The notes under the pieces are model-generated. The model was not told the origin of the DNA. It worked only from the letters and a program-made list of their open reading frames with translations, and ran no database searches. A DNA stretch of 64,000 nucleotides from Streptomyces sp. MJM8645 (GTDB lineage Bacteria > Actinomycetota > Actinomycetes > Streptomycetales > Streptomycetaceae), in NCBI RefSeq assembly GCF_001625365.1, contig NZ_LJJF01000001.1, positions 1,612,001-1,676,000 of the forward strand, in the 5' to 3' direction. This document shows, piece after piece, positions 24,380 to 33,006 of the stretch. Position numbers and translations under genes: made by a program. How positions within the stretch are numbered: the stretch's first letter is position 1; each line of letters begins with the position of its first letter.

Positions 24380-25414
24380 TCAGGGCGTGCCGCGCAGGCT
24401 GCCGATGCCGAGCGAGCCGGTCGCGGGGGGAGCACTCGGCGCGGGCGGAGCGGGCGGCGCCGACCGCACCGGGGGCGCCGACGGCGCGGGCGGCGGAGCG
24501 TCGAGGAAGTCGGCGGTCGGGACGAAGAACAGCGAGCCGGTGACGGCGGTGGAGAAGTCGAGCAGCCGGTCGGTGGTGCCGGGCGGGCGGCCCACGAACA
24601 TGTTGCGCAGCATCTCCTCGGTCACCTCGGGATCGCGCGCGTAGCCGATGAAGTAGGTGCCGAACTCGCCGCCGCGGTCGAACGAGCCGAAGGCCATGTT
24701 GTAGCGGACGATCTGCCGCTGCTCGCCGCCAGGCCCGGTCACGGTGCTGAGCGCGACGTGCGAGTCGGCCGGTTTGGCGTCGTCGTCGAACTCGATGTCG
24801 GTGAGCTTGGTGCGGCCGACCGCCCGTTCCTGGTCCTCGACGCTCAGCGCGTTCCACGCGTCCAGGTCGTGCAGGTACTTCTGGACGATGACGTAGCTGC
24901 CGCCGGTGAAGGCCTGGTCCTCGGCGCCGACCACGGCGGCGGTCTCGGCGGCCCGGCCCTCGGGGTTCTCGGTGCCGTCGACGAAGCCGAGCAGGTCCCG
25001 GTCGTCGAAGTACTTGAAGCCCTGGACGGAGTCCACCACGGTGGCCGCCCCGGCCAGCCGGCCGGTGAGCTGGCCGGCCAGCTCGAAGCAGAGGTCCATC
25101 CGGGCGGCCCGCAGGTGCAGCAGCAGGTCGCCGGGGGTGGCCGGGGCCCGGTGGCGGGTGCCGGCCACCTCCCGGAAGGGGTGCAGGCCGGCCGGCCTGG
25201 GGCCGTCGAAGAGGCGGTCCCAGGCGTCCGAGCCGATGCCGGTGACGCAGGTGAGGCCGCCCTCGGGGGCCCGGAAGCCGACCGCGCGGCGCAGCCCGGC
25301 GAGGTCGGGCAGCAGGTCGCGGACGGCGTCCTCGCCGCCGGGCTCGACGGTGAGGACCAGGAAGACCGCCGCGCTGGTCAGCGGGGAGAGCACGGCTTGC
25401 GGTTCGGCCTGCAT
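24380..25414 (-). CDS. Dye-decolorising peroxidase, encapsulin cargo
   Basis: 344-residue heme peroxidase of the DyP family. GFVDG (143-147) is the family motif with catalytic Asp146; His219 is the proximal heme ligand and Arg237 the distal Arg. A Pro/Ala-rich linker (306-331) ends in GSLGIGSLRG (333-342), the classic encapsulin-targeting peptide. No Tat signal, so it acts inside the cell within the shell encoded by the next gene. ATG 25414 is preceded by GGAGG at 10 bases. Confidence 0.95.
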   Translation of the reverse strand: MQAEPQAVLSPLTSAAVFLVLTVEPGGEDAVRDLLPDLAGLRRAVGFRAPEGGLTCVTGIGSDAWDRLFDGPRPAGLHPFREVAGTRHRAPATPGDLLLHLRAARMDLCFELAGQLTGRLAGAATVVDSVQGFKYFDDRDLLGFVDGTENPEGRAAETAAVVGAEDQAFTGGSYVIVQKYLHDLDAWNALSVEDQERAVGRTKLTDIEFDDDAKPADSHVALSTVTGPGGEQRQIVRYNMAFGSFDRGGEFGTYFIGYARDPEVTEEMLRNMFVGRPPGTTDRLLDFSTAVTGSLFFVPTADFLDAPPPAPSAPPVRSAPPAPPAPSAPPATGSLGIGSLRGTP

Positions 25415-25723
25415 GGCGAGGGTTCCTCCACGGTGGCGCGGGAGGCCGGGCGGCGTCCCGCTCATGGCCGGTGGTCAGCGTGCCACGGCTGCCGCCGACC
25501 GGGCGGGCCGACGGCGTGACGGACCAGCGGCGTGACGGACCAGCGGACATCTGATCATGCGTACGATTACACCCCATAGCGGACCATTCGGCGCGGGCGG
25601 CACTCCCCCGAACGGCCCTCCCGGACGCGCCGTCCGCCGAGGCCGTTCGGGGGCGCCATCGGCCGGTGGGCACGCGGAAGGGGCGGACGCGCCGTCACGC
25701 GCCCGCCCCTTCCACCCCGACTG
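25415..25723. other. Intergenic region with two hairpins
   Basis: Holds the dyp promoter on the right-to-left strand and two inverted repeats: CCCCCGAACGGCC / GGCCGTTCGGGGG (25605-25653), whose centre contains a smaller hairpin, and GGAAGGGGCGG / CCGCCCCTTCC (25676-25713). The second lies directly after the FMN reductase stop and is its likely terminator. No gene is seen. Confidence 0.55.
25676..25713 (-). terminator. Terminator of the LLM/FMN reductase operon
   Basis: 11-bp perfect stem GGAAGGGGCGG / CCGCCCCTTCC with a 16-base loop, 10 bases past the stop codon at 25724. Confidence 0.65.
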
Positions 25724-26347
25724 TCAACCACGCAGGGCCGCCAGCTGCTCGGCGAACGGCACCACCTGTTCGGGCAGCGCCGGCGCCGCCGGGCCGCGGC
25801 CGGCCAGCAGGGCCGCCAGTTCGCCCGCCGCGCGGTCGATCCGGCCCGGGAGGCCGTCGGTGAGCCCGTCCCCCGCCGCGCCCCAGTCGTCGGTGGCCGC
25901 GTAGACGGCGGTCGGCACCACCACCGCACGCAGGTAGCTGAACAGTGGCCGGACGGCGTGCTCCAGGGCGAGCGAGTGCCGGGGCGTGCCGCCGGTAGCG
26001 GCGATCAGCACCGGCTTGCCGGTGAGCGCGTCGTGGTCGACCAGGTCGAAGAACGACTTGAACAGGCCGCTGTAGGAGGCGGTGAAGATCGGCGTCACCG
26101 CGATCACCGCGTCCGCCCCGGTCACCGCGTCGATCGCCCCGCGCAGCGCCGCGCCGGGGAAGCCGGTGACGAAGTGGTGGGCGATCTCCGTGGCCAGGTC
26201 ACGCAGTTCGACCACCGTGACGTCCACCTGCCGCCCACCACCGGACAGTTGACGGACCGTCGAATCGGAGAGACGGTCGGCCAGCAGCCGGGTCGAGGAC
26301 GGCTTGCTCAGCCCGGCGCTCACCACCACCAGCCGGTACGCGGTCAC
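25724..26347 (-). CDS. NAD(P)H-dependent FMN reductase (CE1759-like)
   Basis: 207 residues, flavodoxin-like fold: RLVVVSAGLSKPSSTRLLAD binds the FMN phosphate, and TPIFTASYSGLFKSFFDLVD lines the isoalloxazine site. Its GTG start overlaps the stop of the monooxygenase gene (GTGA), so the pair is made together; it should supply reduced FMN to that enzyme. This pairing is typical in actinobacteria. Confidence 0.88.
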   Translation of the reverse strand: MTAYRLVVVSAGLSKPSSTRLLADRLSDSTVRQLSGGGRQVDVTVVELRDLATEIAHHFVTGFPGAALRGAIDAVTGADAVIAVTPIFTASYSGLFKSFFDLVDHDALTGKPVLIAATGGTPRHSLALEHAVRPLFSYLRAVVVPTAVYAATDDWGAAGDGLTDGLPGRIDRAAGELAALLAGRGPAAPALPEQVVPFAEQLAALRG

Positions 26348-27456
26348 TTGGCCACCTCCATGGTCTCCCCGTCGACGGACTCCTCGTTGCGGGCCGCGAC
26401 CCGCGCGGCGTGCGTCGGCCCGTCCGGCACCGCGGCCGGGCGGTTCCTGGCGAACTCCTCGCGCAGCACCGGCACGACCTCCTCGCCGAGCAGGTCCAGC
26501 TGCTCCAGCACGGTCTTCAGCGGCAGGCCGGCGTGGTCCATCAGGAACAGCTGGCGCTGGTAGTCGCCGAAGGACTCGCGGAAGGCCAGCGTCTTCTCGA
26601 TGACCTCCTGCGGGCTGCCCACGGTCAGCGGGGTCTGCTCGGTGAACTCCTCCAGCGAGGGCCCGTGCCCGTACACCGGCGCGTTGTCGAAGTACGGGCG
26701 GAACTCCCGCACCGCGTCCTGCGAGTTGCGCCGCATGAACACCTGCCCGCCGAGGCCGACGTACGCCTGCTCGGGCGTGCCGTGGCCGTAGTGGGCGTAG
26801 CGCTCGCGGTAGAGCTCGATCAGCTTCTGGAAGTGCTCCTTGGGCCAGAAGATGTTGTTCGCGAAGAAGCCGTCCCCGTAGTAGGCGGCCTGTTCGGCGA
26901 TCTCCGGGCTGCGGATCGAGCCGTGCCAGACGAACGGCGCGACGCCGTCCAGCGGGCGCGGGGTGGAGGTGAAGGACTGCAGCGGGGTGCGGAAGCGGCC
27001 CTGCCAGTCCACCACCTCCTCGCGCCAGAGCTGGTGCAGCAGCGCGTAGTTCTCGATCGCGAGCGGGATGCCCTGGCGGATGTCCTTGCCGAACCACGGG
27101 TAGACCGGGCCGGTGTTGCCGCGACCCATCATGAGGTCCACCCGGCCGTCGGCGAGGTGCTGGAGCATCGCGAAGTCCTCGGCGATCTTCACCGGGTCGT
27201 TGGTGGTGATCAGCGTGGTCGAGGTGGAGAGGATGATGCGGTCGGTCTGCGCGGCGATGTAGCCGAGCATGGTCGTCGGCGAGGACGGGACGAACGGCGG
27301 GTTGTGGTGCTCGCCGGTCGCGAAGACGTCGAGGCCGACCTCCTCGGCCTTGCGCGCGATGGCCACCATGGCCTTGATCCGCTCGTGCTCGCTCGGGGTG
27401 CGGCCGGTGGTCGGGTCGGGGGTGACGTCGCCGACGGTGAAGATTCCGAACTGCAT
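26344..27456 (-). CDS. Luciferase-like flavin monooxygenase (CE1758-like)
   Basis: 370 residues, TIM-barrel of the bacterial luciferase family. Begins MQFGIFTVGDVTPDP; GEHHNPPFVPSSPTTMLGYI and VDLMMGRGNTGPVYPWFG are flavin-site segments. Uses FMNH2 from the reductase that follows. Substrate unknown; the last 35 residues are a charged tail. ATG 27456 chosen because the sequence upstream is low-complexity; GGAG lies 13 bases upstream, so the exact start is less sure. Confidence 0.88.
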   Translation of the reverse strand: MQFGIFTVGDVTPDPTTGRTPSEHERIKAMVAIARKAEEVGLDVFATGEHHNPPFVPSSPTTMLGYIAAQTDRIILSTSTTLITTNDPVKIAEDFAMLQHLADGRVDLMMGRGNTGPVYPWFGKDIRQGIPLAIENYALLHQLWREEVVDWQGRFRTPLQSFTSTPRPLDGVAPFVWHGSIRSPEIAEQAAYYGDGFFANNIFWPKEHFQKLIELYRERYAHYGHGTPEQAYVGLGGQVFMRRNSQDAVREFRPYFDNAPVYGHGPSLEEFTEQTPLTVGSPQEVIEKTLAFRESFGDYQRQLFLMDHAGLPLKTVLEQLDLLGEEVVPVLREEFARNRPAAVPDGPTHAARVAARNEESVDGETMEVAK

Positions 27457-27614
27457 GCTGCTCACCACACTCCAGGTCGGCCCCTCGCCCGGGCGCTCGG
27501 GGCGCACGGGGTTCTCGGGGCGGATCGTTAAACTTTCAACCACCTTAGCACCCGGGTGCGGATCGTTATTCCCGCCCACACTTGAGGGAGGAGCTCCGGA
27601 AGGGCGGCGAACCG

Positions 27615-28376
27615 ATGGCGACGTACATCGCGGTGAGCGCGCTGAGCCACGAGGGCCTGGTGCGGCAGCACAACGAGGACAGCCTCACGGTCGGGCCGTG
27701 GACACTCTGCGCCACCGTGACCGGCAACCCGCAGACCCTGCTGTTCCCGCTCGGCCCGCCCTGCGTGGTCGCCGTGGCGGACGGCCTGGGCGGCCACCCC
27801 GGCGGCGAGGTCGCCAGCGCCCTGGTGGCCCGCCGACTGGCCGCCGACGGCGCCGGACTGGACGGCGAGGAGGCCCTCCGGGAGGAACTCCAGGACTGCA
27901 ACCGGGCGGTGTACGCGGCCGCCGCCGGCGAACCCGAGCTGGCCGCGATGGGCACCACGGTGGCCGGCCTGGTGCTGCTGCCCGGCCGGGCGGTGGCCTT
28001 CAACGTGGGCGACAGCCGGGTCTACCAGGTCACCCCGGACGGGCTGCACCGGGTGAGCGTGGACGACAGCCCGCCACTGCCGCCCGGCCGGCGCACCACC
28101 TCGGTGGTCACCCAGACCCTGGGCGGCTCGCTCGGACTGACCTTCGTCGAGCCGCACGTGCGCGCCGCACCGCTGGCCGCCGGCGACCGCTACCTGGTGT
28201 GCAGCGACGGCCTGACCGACCCGGTGCCGGAGGAGGAGCTGGCCGAATTGCTCGCCCGGCCGCACGACGGCTCCGACCGCGCCGACGGGAGGGCCGCGTT
28301 CGAGCTCTGGAAGGCGGCGATCGCGGCCGGCGGGCCGGACAACATCACCCTGGCGCTGGTCCGGATCGGCGAGTAG
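27615..28376 (+). CDS. PP2C-family serine/threonine protein phosphatase
   Basis: 253 residues, catalytic domain only, cytosolic. Metal-binding motifs in order: RQHNEDS (18-24), VAVADGLGGHPGGEVAS, AMGTTVAG, FNVGDSRVY, VCSDGLTD and GGPDNITLALV. It removes phosphate from targets of Hanks-type kinases; no kinase is nearby. ATG 27615 preferred; a TTG at 27582 in the same frame with GAGG context is a possible alternative. Confidence 0.92.
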   Translation: MATYIAVSALSHEGLVRQHNEDSLTVGPWTLCATVTGNPQTLLFPLGPPCVVAVADGLGGHPGGEVASALVARRLAADGAGLDGEEALREELQDCNRAVYAAAAGEPELAAMGTTVAGLVLLPGRAVAFNVGDSRVYQVTPDGLHRVSVDDSPPLPPGRRTTSVVTQTLGGSLGLTFVEPHVRAAPLAAGDRYLVCSDGLTDPVPEEELAELLARPHDGSDRADGRAAFELWKAAIAAGGPDNITLALVRIGE

Positions 28377-28394
28377 CCGCCAGCGGGCACGGAC

Positions 28395-28432
28395 CCGCCC
28401 CGGCGGGGCGCCGAAGCGCTCCGCCGGGGCGG
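28395..28432. terminator. Bidirectional terminator
   Basis: CCGCCCCGGCGGGGCGC / GCGCTCCGCCGGGGCGG, 17-base arms with one mismatch and a CGAA-type tetraloop, between the convergent phosphatase and collagenase genes. Confidence 0.8.
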
Positions 28433-28469
28433 TCACCTGTCCGTTTTCGGTCGCTCGACGAGCGTCCGG

Positions 28470-30761
28470 TCAGAGTTCGCTCGTGACGCTCACCCCGCTG
28501 AAGCCCTGCTGGGCGTAGAGGCTGAAGTAGACGTAGCCGGCCGGCGGGTTGGTGATCGTCAGGGTCTCGGAGTTGTCCGGACCCGACGAGTGCGCCGTGC
28601 TGGCGTCGGTGTACGCCCAGGAGGCCGGGTTGTAGTAGAGGTCGCCGTTGCCGGTGCCGCCGCTCGTGGTGACCTTCACCTGCTTGGTGCCGGCCGGCAC
28701 CAGGAGGTAGAAGTGCGCGTAGTTGCCGGTGGTCGCCGCGATGTTGCTGCGGGCGCAGTTGGCGTCCAGCTTGCGGATGTCGGTGCCGGCGCACTCCGGC
28801 AGCTGCGGCTGGGTGGGCGTGCCGCCCCCGGTGGCGCAGGCGCCGTTGGCGCACGCCGTCAGCCAGCTGTCGAAGCCGGCGTCGTAGCGGGTGCCGATGG
28901 TGGTCTTGAGCAGGGTGCGGGCGCCGGCCCAGTCGCCCGCCCGGTACTTGGCGAGGACGGAGTCCAGGTCGCCGCGGTGCTGCTCCAGCATGTAGCGGAC
29001 GGCGAGGTAGCCCCAGCGGTAGACCCGGTCCTGGTCACCGTAGGCGGTGTCGAAGAGGTCGCTCAGCTTGTAGGTGTGCCGGGCGGCCGCCGCGATGGCG
29101 GCGTCGTTGGTCACCTTGCGGTACGAGTACGAGATGTACTCGGCGAAGCCCTCGACCCACCAGACGGTCGGGGTGGTCATGCCGGCGTTGAAGTCGCCGT
29201 ACATGTCGAACCGGCCGTCGAGGTAGTGGGTGTACTCGTGGTTGAGGTTCCAGATCTCGAACGACGGGCGGGCCCACTCGGCCTCGTAGCAGAGGAAGCG
29301 CGGCTGGTTGCCGACCTTGGCCGGGTCGCCCTCCAGGTACATGCCGCCGTTGTTGGTGTCGATGCCGTAGATGGCCGCGGCCAGCACCTGGTAGTCCAGG
29401 GAGGAGTGGAAGACCACCACCTCGATCGTGGTGTTGCTGTCGTCCTTGACCGGGCCGTTGTCGCGCACCACCGAGTGGAAGTACGCGTCCTGGCCGGTGA
29501 GGCTGGTGCAGGCGGTGCCCAGCTGGGTGTTGTCCAGCGCCTGGGCGATCAGCTTGATGCTCGGGCTGCAGGTGTAGTTGACCGTCAGCACGCCCGCCTT
29601 GAGCTGGTCGGAGGCGTTGCAGGTGCCGTAGTAGGCGCAGTTGGCGGCGTCGTAGTAGCCGACCCCGTCCGCGACCGCGGCCCACTGGTAGACGGTGCGA
29701 CCGTTCGGCGCGGACTGCGCGACCAGCGACTTGGCGAGCGGACGGACCTTGGGCTGGAGCGCCGTGTCCTTCAGGAAGCGGGTCAGCTCCTTGGCCGCGT
29801 TGTAGACCAGCACGCCGAAGTCGCCACCGAGCTGGTCGTTGTTGCGGGTCGCGAAGCCGGACAGCGCGTCCAGCACGCTCGGGTCGGCCTCGACCGCCGC
29901 GTCGAAGCCGGTCACCTGGTGGCCGCGGAACAGCACCGTGAAGACCGGGTTCACCGCCCAGGCCATGCCGGCCGGGTTCCAGGTGGCGCTGCTGTAGTCG
30001 TTCAGCAGCTGCTTGACCACCGGGAGGTAGCGGATGTTCTCCTGCGCGCTGTCGATCAGGGTGACGGCCTCGCCCAGGATGGGCGCGTTGCCCGCGGCGA
30101 CGTCCCGCACGTGCGCGCCGCCGAAGAAGGCGTCCAGCCCGGAACGGATCGCCGTCTGGAGGGCGGTGCCGTAGGTGCCGACGTCGTCCTTGTGGTACCA
30201 CTGCGCGAAGTACCCGGCGCGCAGGTACAGCACCAGTTGCTCGACGGAGGTCGAGTTGTCGCCCGGGTAGCTGCCGGACGCGTCGCGCAGCGCGTACGCC
30301 ACGGTGGTCATCTGCTCCTCACGGAACGCGCCCCTCGCGTCCGCGCCGGTGAGCTGGAAGAGCCCGTTGATGCACTGGATGTCGGCGGCCTTGATGTGCT
30401 GGACCAGGTCGCCGCCCGTCCGGCCGGTGAAGTCGCCGACGTTGCAGGGCTGGGCGGCCGCCGCGCCGAGGGAGAAGGCCTTGGCGGTCGGCCGGGCCTC
30501 GGCCGGCCGGGTGTCGAGCGGGAGCGGGGCCCGCTGGTCGGCAGAGGCGAACTGCCGGTCGGTGTGGCCGCGTTCGGGGGCGCCGACGGCGGGCTGCGGC
30601 GCCGGTCCGGCGGGGGTGGTGGGGGCGGACGCGCCGCCGGGGGCGGCGGCAGGGGCGGCCTTGCTCTGTGGGGCGAACAGGCCGATCGTCAGGAACATGG
30701 TCAGGGCGAGTACTAACAGCCTTGCCAGCTGCGGGAGTCGCAGCAGACGCGCGGAACTCAC
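28470..30761 (-). CDS. Secreted M9 collagenase
   Basis: 763 residues. Signal peptide 1-32 (RLLRLPQLARLL, hydrophobic core, SKA/APA cleavage). A Pro/Ala linker is followed by the M9 activator and peptidase domains. Zinc motif HEYTH at 508-512 with third ligand Glu537 in WWVEGFAEY, the gluzincin pattern. The C-terminus (about 670-763) is a pre-peptidase C-terminal type beta domain; no PKD or separate collagen-binding domain is seen. GTG start 7 bases after GGAGG. Breaks down collagen or related proteins outside the cell. Confidence 0.92.
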   Translation of the reverse strand: MSSARLLRLPQLARLLVLALTMFLTIGLFAPQSKAAPAAAPGGASAPTTPAGPAPQPAVGAPERGHTDRQFASADQRAPLPLDTRPAEARPTAKAFSLGAAAAQPCNVGDFTGRTGGDLVQHIKAADIQCINGLFQLTGADARGAFREEQMTTVAYALRDASGSYPGDNSTSVEQLVLYLRAGYFAQWYHKDDVGTYGTALQTAIRSGLDAFFGGAHVRDVAAGNAPILGEAVTLIDSAQENIRYLPVVKQLLNDYSSATWNPAGMAWAVNPVFTVLFRGHQVTGFDAAVEADPSVLDALSGFATRNNDQLGGDFGVLVYNAAKELTRFLKDTALQPKVRPLAKSLVAQSAPNGRTVYQWAAVADGVGYYDAANCAYYGTCNASDQLKAGVLTVNYTCSPSIKLIAQALDNTQLGTACTSLTGQDAYFHSVVRDNGPVKDDSNTTIEVVVFHSSLDYQVLAAAIYGIDTNNGGMYLEGDPAKVGNQPRFLCYEAEWARPSFEIWNLNHEYTHYLDGRFDMYGDFNAGMTTPTVWWVEGFAEYISYSYRKVTNDAAIAAAARHTYKLSDLFDTAYGDQDRVYRWGYLAVRYMLEQHRGDLDSVLAKYRAGDWAGARTLLKTTIGTRYDAGFDSWLTACANGACATGGGTPTQPQLPECAGTDIRKLDANCARSNIAATTGNYAHFYLLVPAGTKQVKVTTSGGTGNGDLYYNPASWAYTDASTAHSSGPDNSETLTITNPPAGYVYFSLYAQQGFSGVSVTSEL

Positions 30762-30945
30762 GTGGGGGCCTCCGGGCCGTCGTCGGTCGCATTGGGGGTG
30801 CGGCCGGTGGGGGGTGAGGACCGTTGGCGACGGCGCCTCGTGGGCGGTTCCGTCGTACACACGGTGGGGAGTGTGACATGTACCATGGCACACATCACAT
30901 GACGTTGGATAGCCCCGCTCATGTGAGCGATTCGCGGGGGAACGA

Positions 30946-30986
30946 CGCAGGGGCCGTGCCGACGAATCGTCGGCACGGCCCCTGCG
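30946..30986 (-). terminator. Long perfect hairpin after the DoxX gene
   Basis: Twenty-base perfect arms (CGCAGGGGCCGTGCC... on the left) around a single central base, ending 24 bases from the DoxX stop codon. Strong transcription stop; also protects the collagenase promoter from read-through. Confidence 0.8.
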
Positions 30987-31010
30987 CTTGGGCGTTGACG
31001 CCCCGCTCCA

Positions 31011-31580
31011 CTACTTCCGCAGCAGCAGGATCACACCGGCCGTCACCAGGCCGACCAGGACCGCCGCCGCGCCGTACGCCAGCCGGTGTGCGCGCAGCAC
31101 CGGGAGGAAGCGGTCCACGGCGTAGCGGCCCGGACCGGTCAGGGCGAGCGCGGCGGCACCCGCCGTGAGCAGCAGCTCGTACTCGCTGCCCTTCGGGGCG
31201 AAGAAGCCGCCGCCCCAGGTGACGGCGATCGCGTTGACCATCGTGCCGACGATCGCGGCACCCGCCAGCGGGGTCAGCAGGCCGACGGCGAGGGCGAGTC
31301 CGCCGAGCGTCTCGGTGAGGCCGGCGACCACAGCCATGGCGTTGCCCGCCGGGTAGCCGCTCATGGTGAAGAACTGACCGGTGCCGTCGATCCCGCCGCC
31401 GCCGAACCAGCCGAACAGCTTCTGGCTGCCGTGCGCGGCCATCGTCAGGCCGAGGGCCAGGCGCAGGAGCAGGAGTCCGGCGTCGTAGGCGTGCGGGGAG
31501 GTCGTCGCGGAGTCGGGGGTCGCCCGGCCCGGGAGGACGGTGGTGGTGGGGGCGGTCGTGCTCGGGCTGCTGCTCGGCAT
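31011..31580 (-). CDS. DoxX-family membrane protein
   Basis: 189 residues, four membrane segments in the order typical of DoxX (about 36-56, 78-100, 105-125, 160-182), with RLALGLTMAAHGSQKLFGWFGG as the family core near 41-62 and GLTETLGGLAL. A Ser/Thr-rich cytosolic tail precedes it. DoxX proteins act in thiol/redox defence in actinobacteria. GGAG is 8 bases from ATG 31580; a second ATG 12 bases upstream is possible. Two MarR-type operators lie upstream. Confidence 0.88.
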   Translation of the reverse strand: MPSSSPSTTAPTTTVLPGRATPDSATTSPHAYDAGLLLLRLALGLTMAAHGSQKLFGWFGGGGIDGTGQFFTMSGYPAGNAMAVVAGLTETLGGLALAVGLLTPLAGAAIVGTMVNAIAVTWGGGFFAPKGSEYELLLTAGAAALALTGPGRYAVDRFLPVLRAHRLAYGAAAVLVGLVTAGVILLLRK

Positions 31581-31652
31581 GCGCGTCTCCATCGATCGGG
31601 ATCGGTCGTAGGGGTGTGGTGGCGCGGCCGGGCGGGTCATCCCGCGGCTGTT

Positions 31653-31706
31653 GTTCAAATTTGAACCGGCCACTCCTCGACCGTACCTTGGAGTTCGAAT
31701 TTGAAC
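31653..31706. promoter_or_regulatory. Two MarR-type operators between doxX and the TIGR03086 gene
   Basis: GTTCAAATTTGAAC (31653-31666, perfect palindrome) and GTTCGAATTTGAAC (31693-31706). The same sequence recurs at 56684-56736 in front of a MarR gene. Centres are 40 bases apart and sit in the divergent promoter region. Confidence 0.8.
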
Positions 31707-31763
31707 AACTGACGGGTCGTGGACAACTCGCGGGCCCGACCCCGCCCGGGGCAGGGTGGAGAC

Positions 31764-32360
31764 ATGGCCCAACGCAGGCAGCACCGGCGGACCGCGACAC
31801 CCGGCACGCCCTACCCCGAAGCCCTCGCCGCCTTCGGCGAACGCGTCCGGCTGACCACCCCCCGCCAGTGGGACGCCCCCACCCCGTGCGCCGACTGGTC
31901 CGTCCGCGAGCTCGTCAACCACCTCACCGGCGAACAGCTGTGGATCCCCGAACTGCTGATGGGCGCCACCATCTCCGAAGTCGGCAGCCGCTTCGACGGC
32001 GACGTCCTCGGCGACGACCCGGTCACCGCCTGGACGGAAGCCGCCGACGCCGCCCGGGACGCCTTCGCCGTCACCGGCGCCACCGAACTCACCGTCCACC
32101 TCTCCTTCGGGGACGTCTCCGGGCAGTACTACCTGGACCAGCTCACCACCGACCTCGTCATCCACAGCTGGGACCTCGCCGAAGCCATCGGACGGCACAC
32201 CCGGCTCCCGGCGGAACTCGTCGACTTCGCCCTCGGCGAGTTCGCCGGCTACGGGGACCTCTCCGGGAGCGGCCTGTTCGACCCGCCCCTGCCCGTCCCC
32301 GACGACGCCGGCCCGCAGACCCGCCTGCTCGCCCTCACCGGGCGGCGCGACCGGCCCTGA
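31764..32360 (+). CDS. TIGR03086-type DinB/maleylpyruvate isomerase-like protein
   Basis: 198 residues, four-helix DinB-like fold. WDAPTPCADWSVRELVNHLTGEQLW (first 20: about 36-55) holds the N-terminal metal His, and LTTDLVIHSWDLAEAIG the second. Members of this group bind a divalent metal and often use mycothiol. Divergent from doxX and sharing its operators, which suggests a joint response to an electrophile. ATG preceded by GGTGGA. Confidence 0.82.
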   Translation: MAQRRQHRRTATPGTPYPEALAAFGERVRLTTPRQWDAPTPCADWSVRELVNHLTGEQLWIPELLMGATISEVGSRFDGDVLGDDPVTAWTEAADAARDAFAVTGATELTVHLSFGDVSGQYYLDQLTTDLVIHSWDLAEAIGRHTRLPAELVDFALGEFAGYGDLSGSGLFDPPLPVPDDAGPQTRLLALTGRRDRP

Positions 32361-32505
32361 CACGGCTGGGGTGCGGCACGACCGGCCTGACCTGCGGCGG
32401 CCGGCGTGGCGCGACCGGCCCTGACCTGCGGCGACTGCTGTAGGTGCCCGACGCCGGATACTGGAAGGAGCGGGGGCCGCGATCCGTGCGAGAGGCGGGC
32501 ACGCC

Positions 32506-33003
32506 ATGAGCCGCAGGCCGGACATCCTCGGCGAGTTCACCGCCGACCACCGGGCGGTCACCGAGCTGCTCGACCGGATCGAACGGACACCCGCCGGCGC
32601 CGCCGAGCGCACCAACCTGCTGGCCCGGCTGACCGACCTGCTGTTCACCCACTGCGCGGCCGAGGAGGAACACCTCTTCCCGCTCGTGCAGCACGACGTG
32701 CCGGACGGCGGGGCGCTGGTGTTCGGCAGCATCCACGAGCACCTGGCGATCGGGCAGTACCTCTCCGACCTCCAGGGCCTCGGCCCGGCCGACCCAGCCT
32801 TCGACACCCTGCTGCGCGGCCTCACCGACACCCTGCGGCGCCACCTCGCCGTCGAGGAGAAGCAGCTCTTCCCGGCCGCCCGCAAGGCCCTGCCCGCCAC
32901 CGCCCGAGCCGCCCTCGGCGACCGGCTGCGGGCCGAACGCGCGGAAACCGCCGAGGGCCCCGAGGGCACCGGGCCCGCCGAAGCGGGCGCAGCGGGGCCG
33001 TGA
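32506..33003 (+). CDS. Hemerythrin-domain protein
   Basis: 165 residues. Non-heme di-iron four-helix bundle; iron ligands recognisable as ADHRAV (His15), FTHCAAEEEHLFPL (His50, Glu54, His57), GSIHEHLAI (His79, His81 region) and RHLAVEEKQLFPA. The Glu/Ala-rich C-terminal 30 residues are not part of the fold. Binds oxygen or nitric oxide, or acts as an iron store. Converges with the VOC gene 3 bases away. Confidence 0.86.
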   Translation: MSRRPDILGEFTADHRAVTELLDRIERTPAGAAERTNLLARLTDLLFTHCAAEEEHLFPLVQHDVPDGGALVFGSIHEHLAIGQYLSDLQGLGPADPAFDTLLRGLTDTLRRHLAVEEKQLFPAARKALPATARAALGDRLRAERAETAEGPEGTGPAEAGAAGP

Positions 33004-33006
33004 GCC

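Noticed and set aside
30879..30945. Possible small gene upstream of the collagenase (ATG near 30879)
   Set aside because: Short frame with no ribosome site, over the collagenase promoter region; treated as non-coding.
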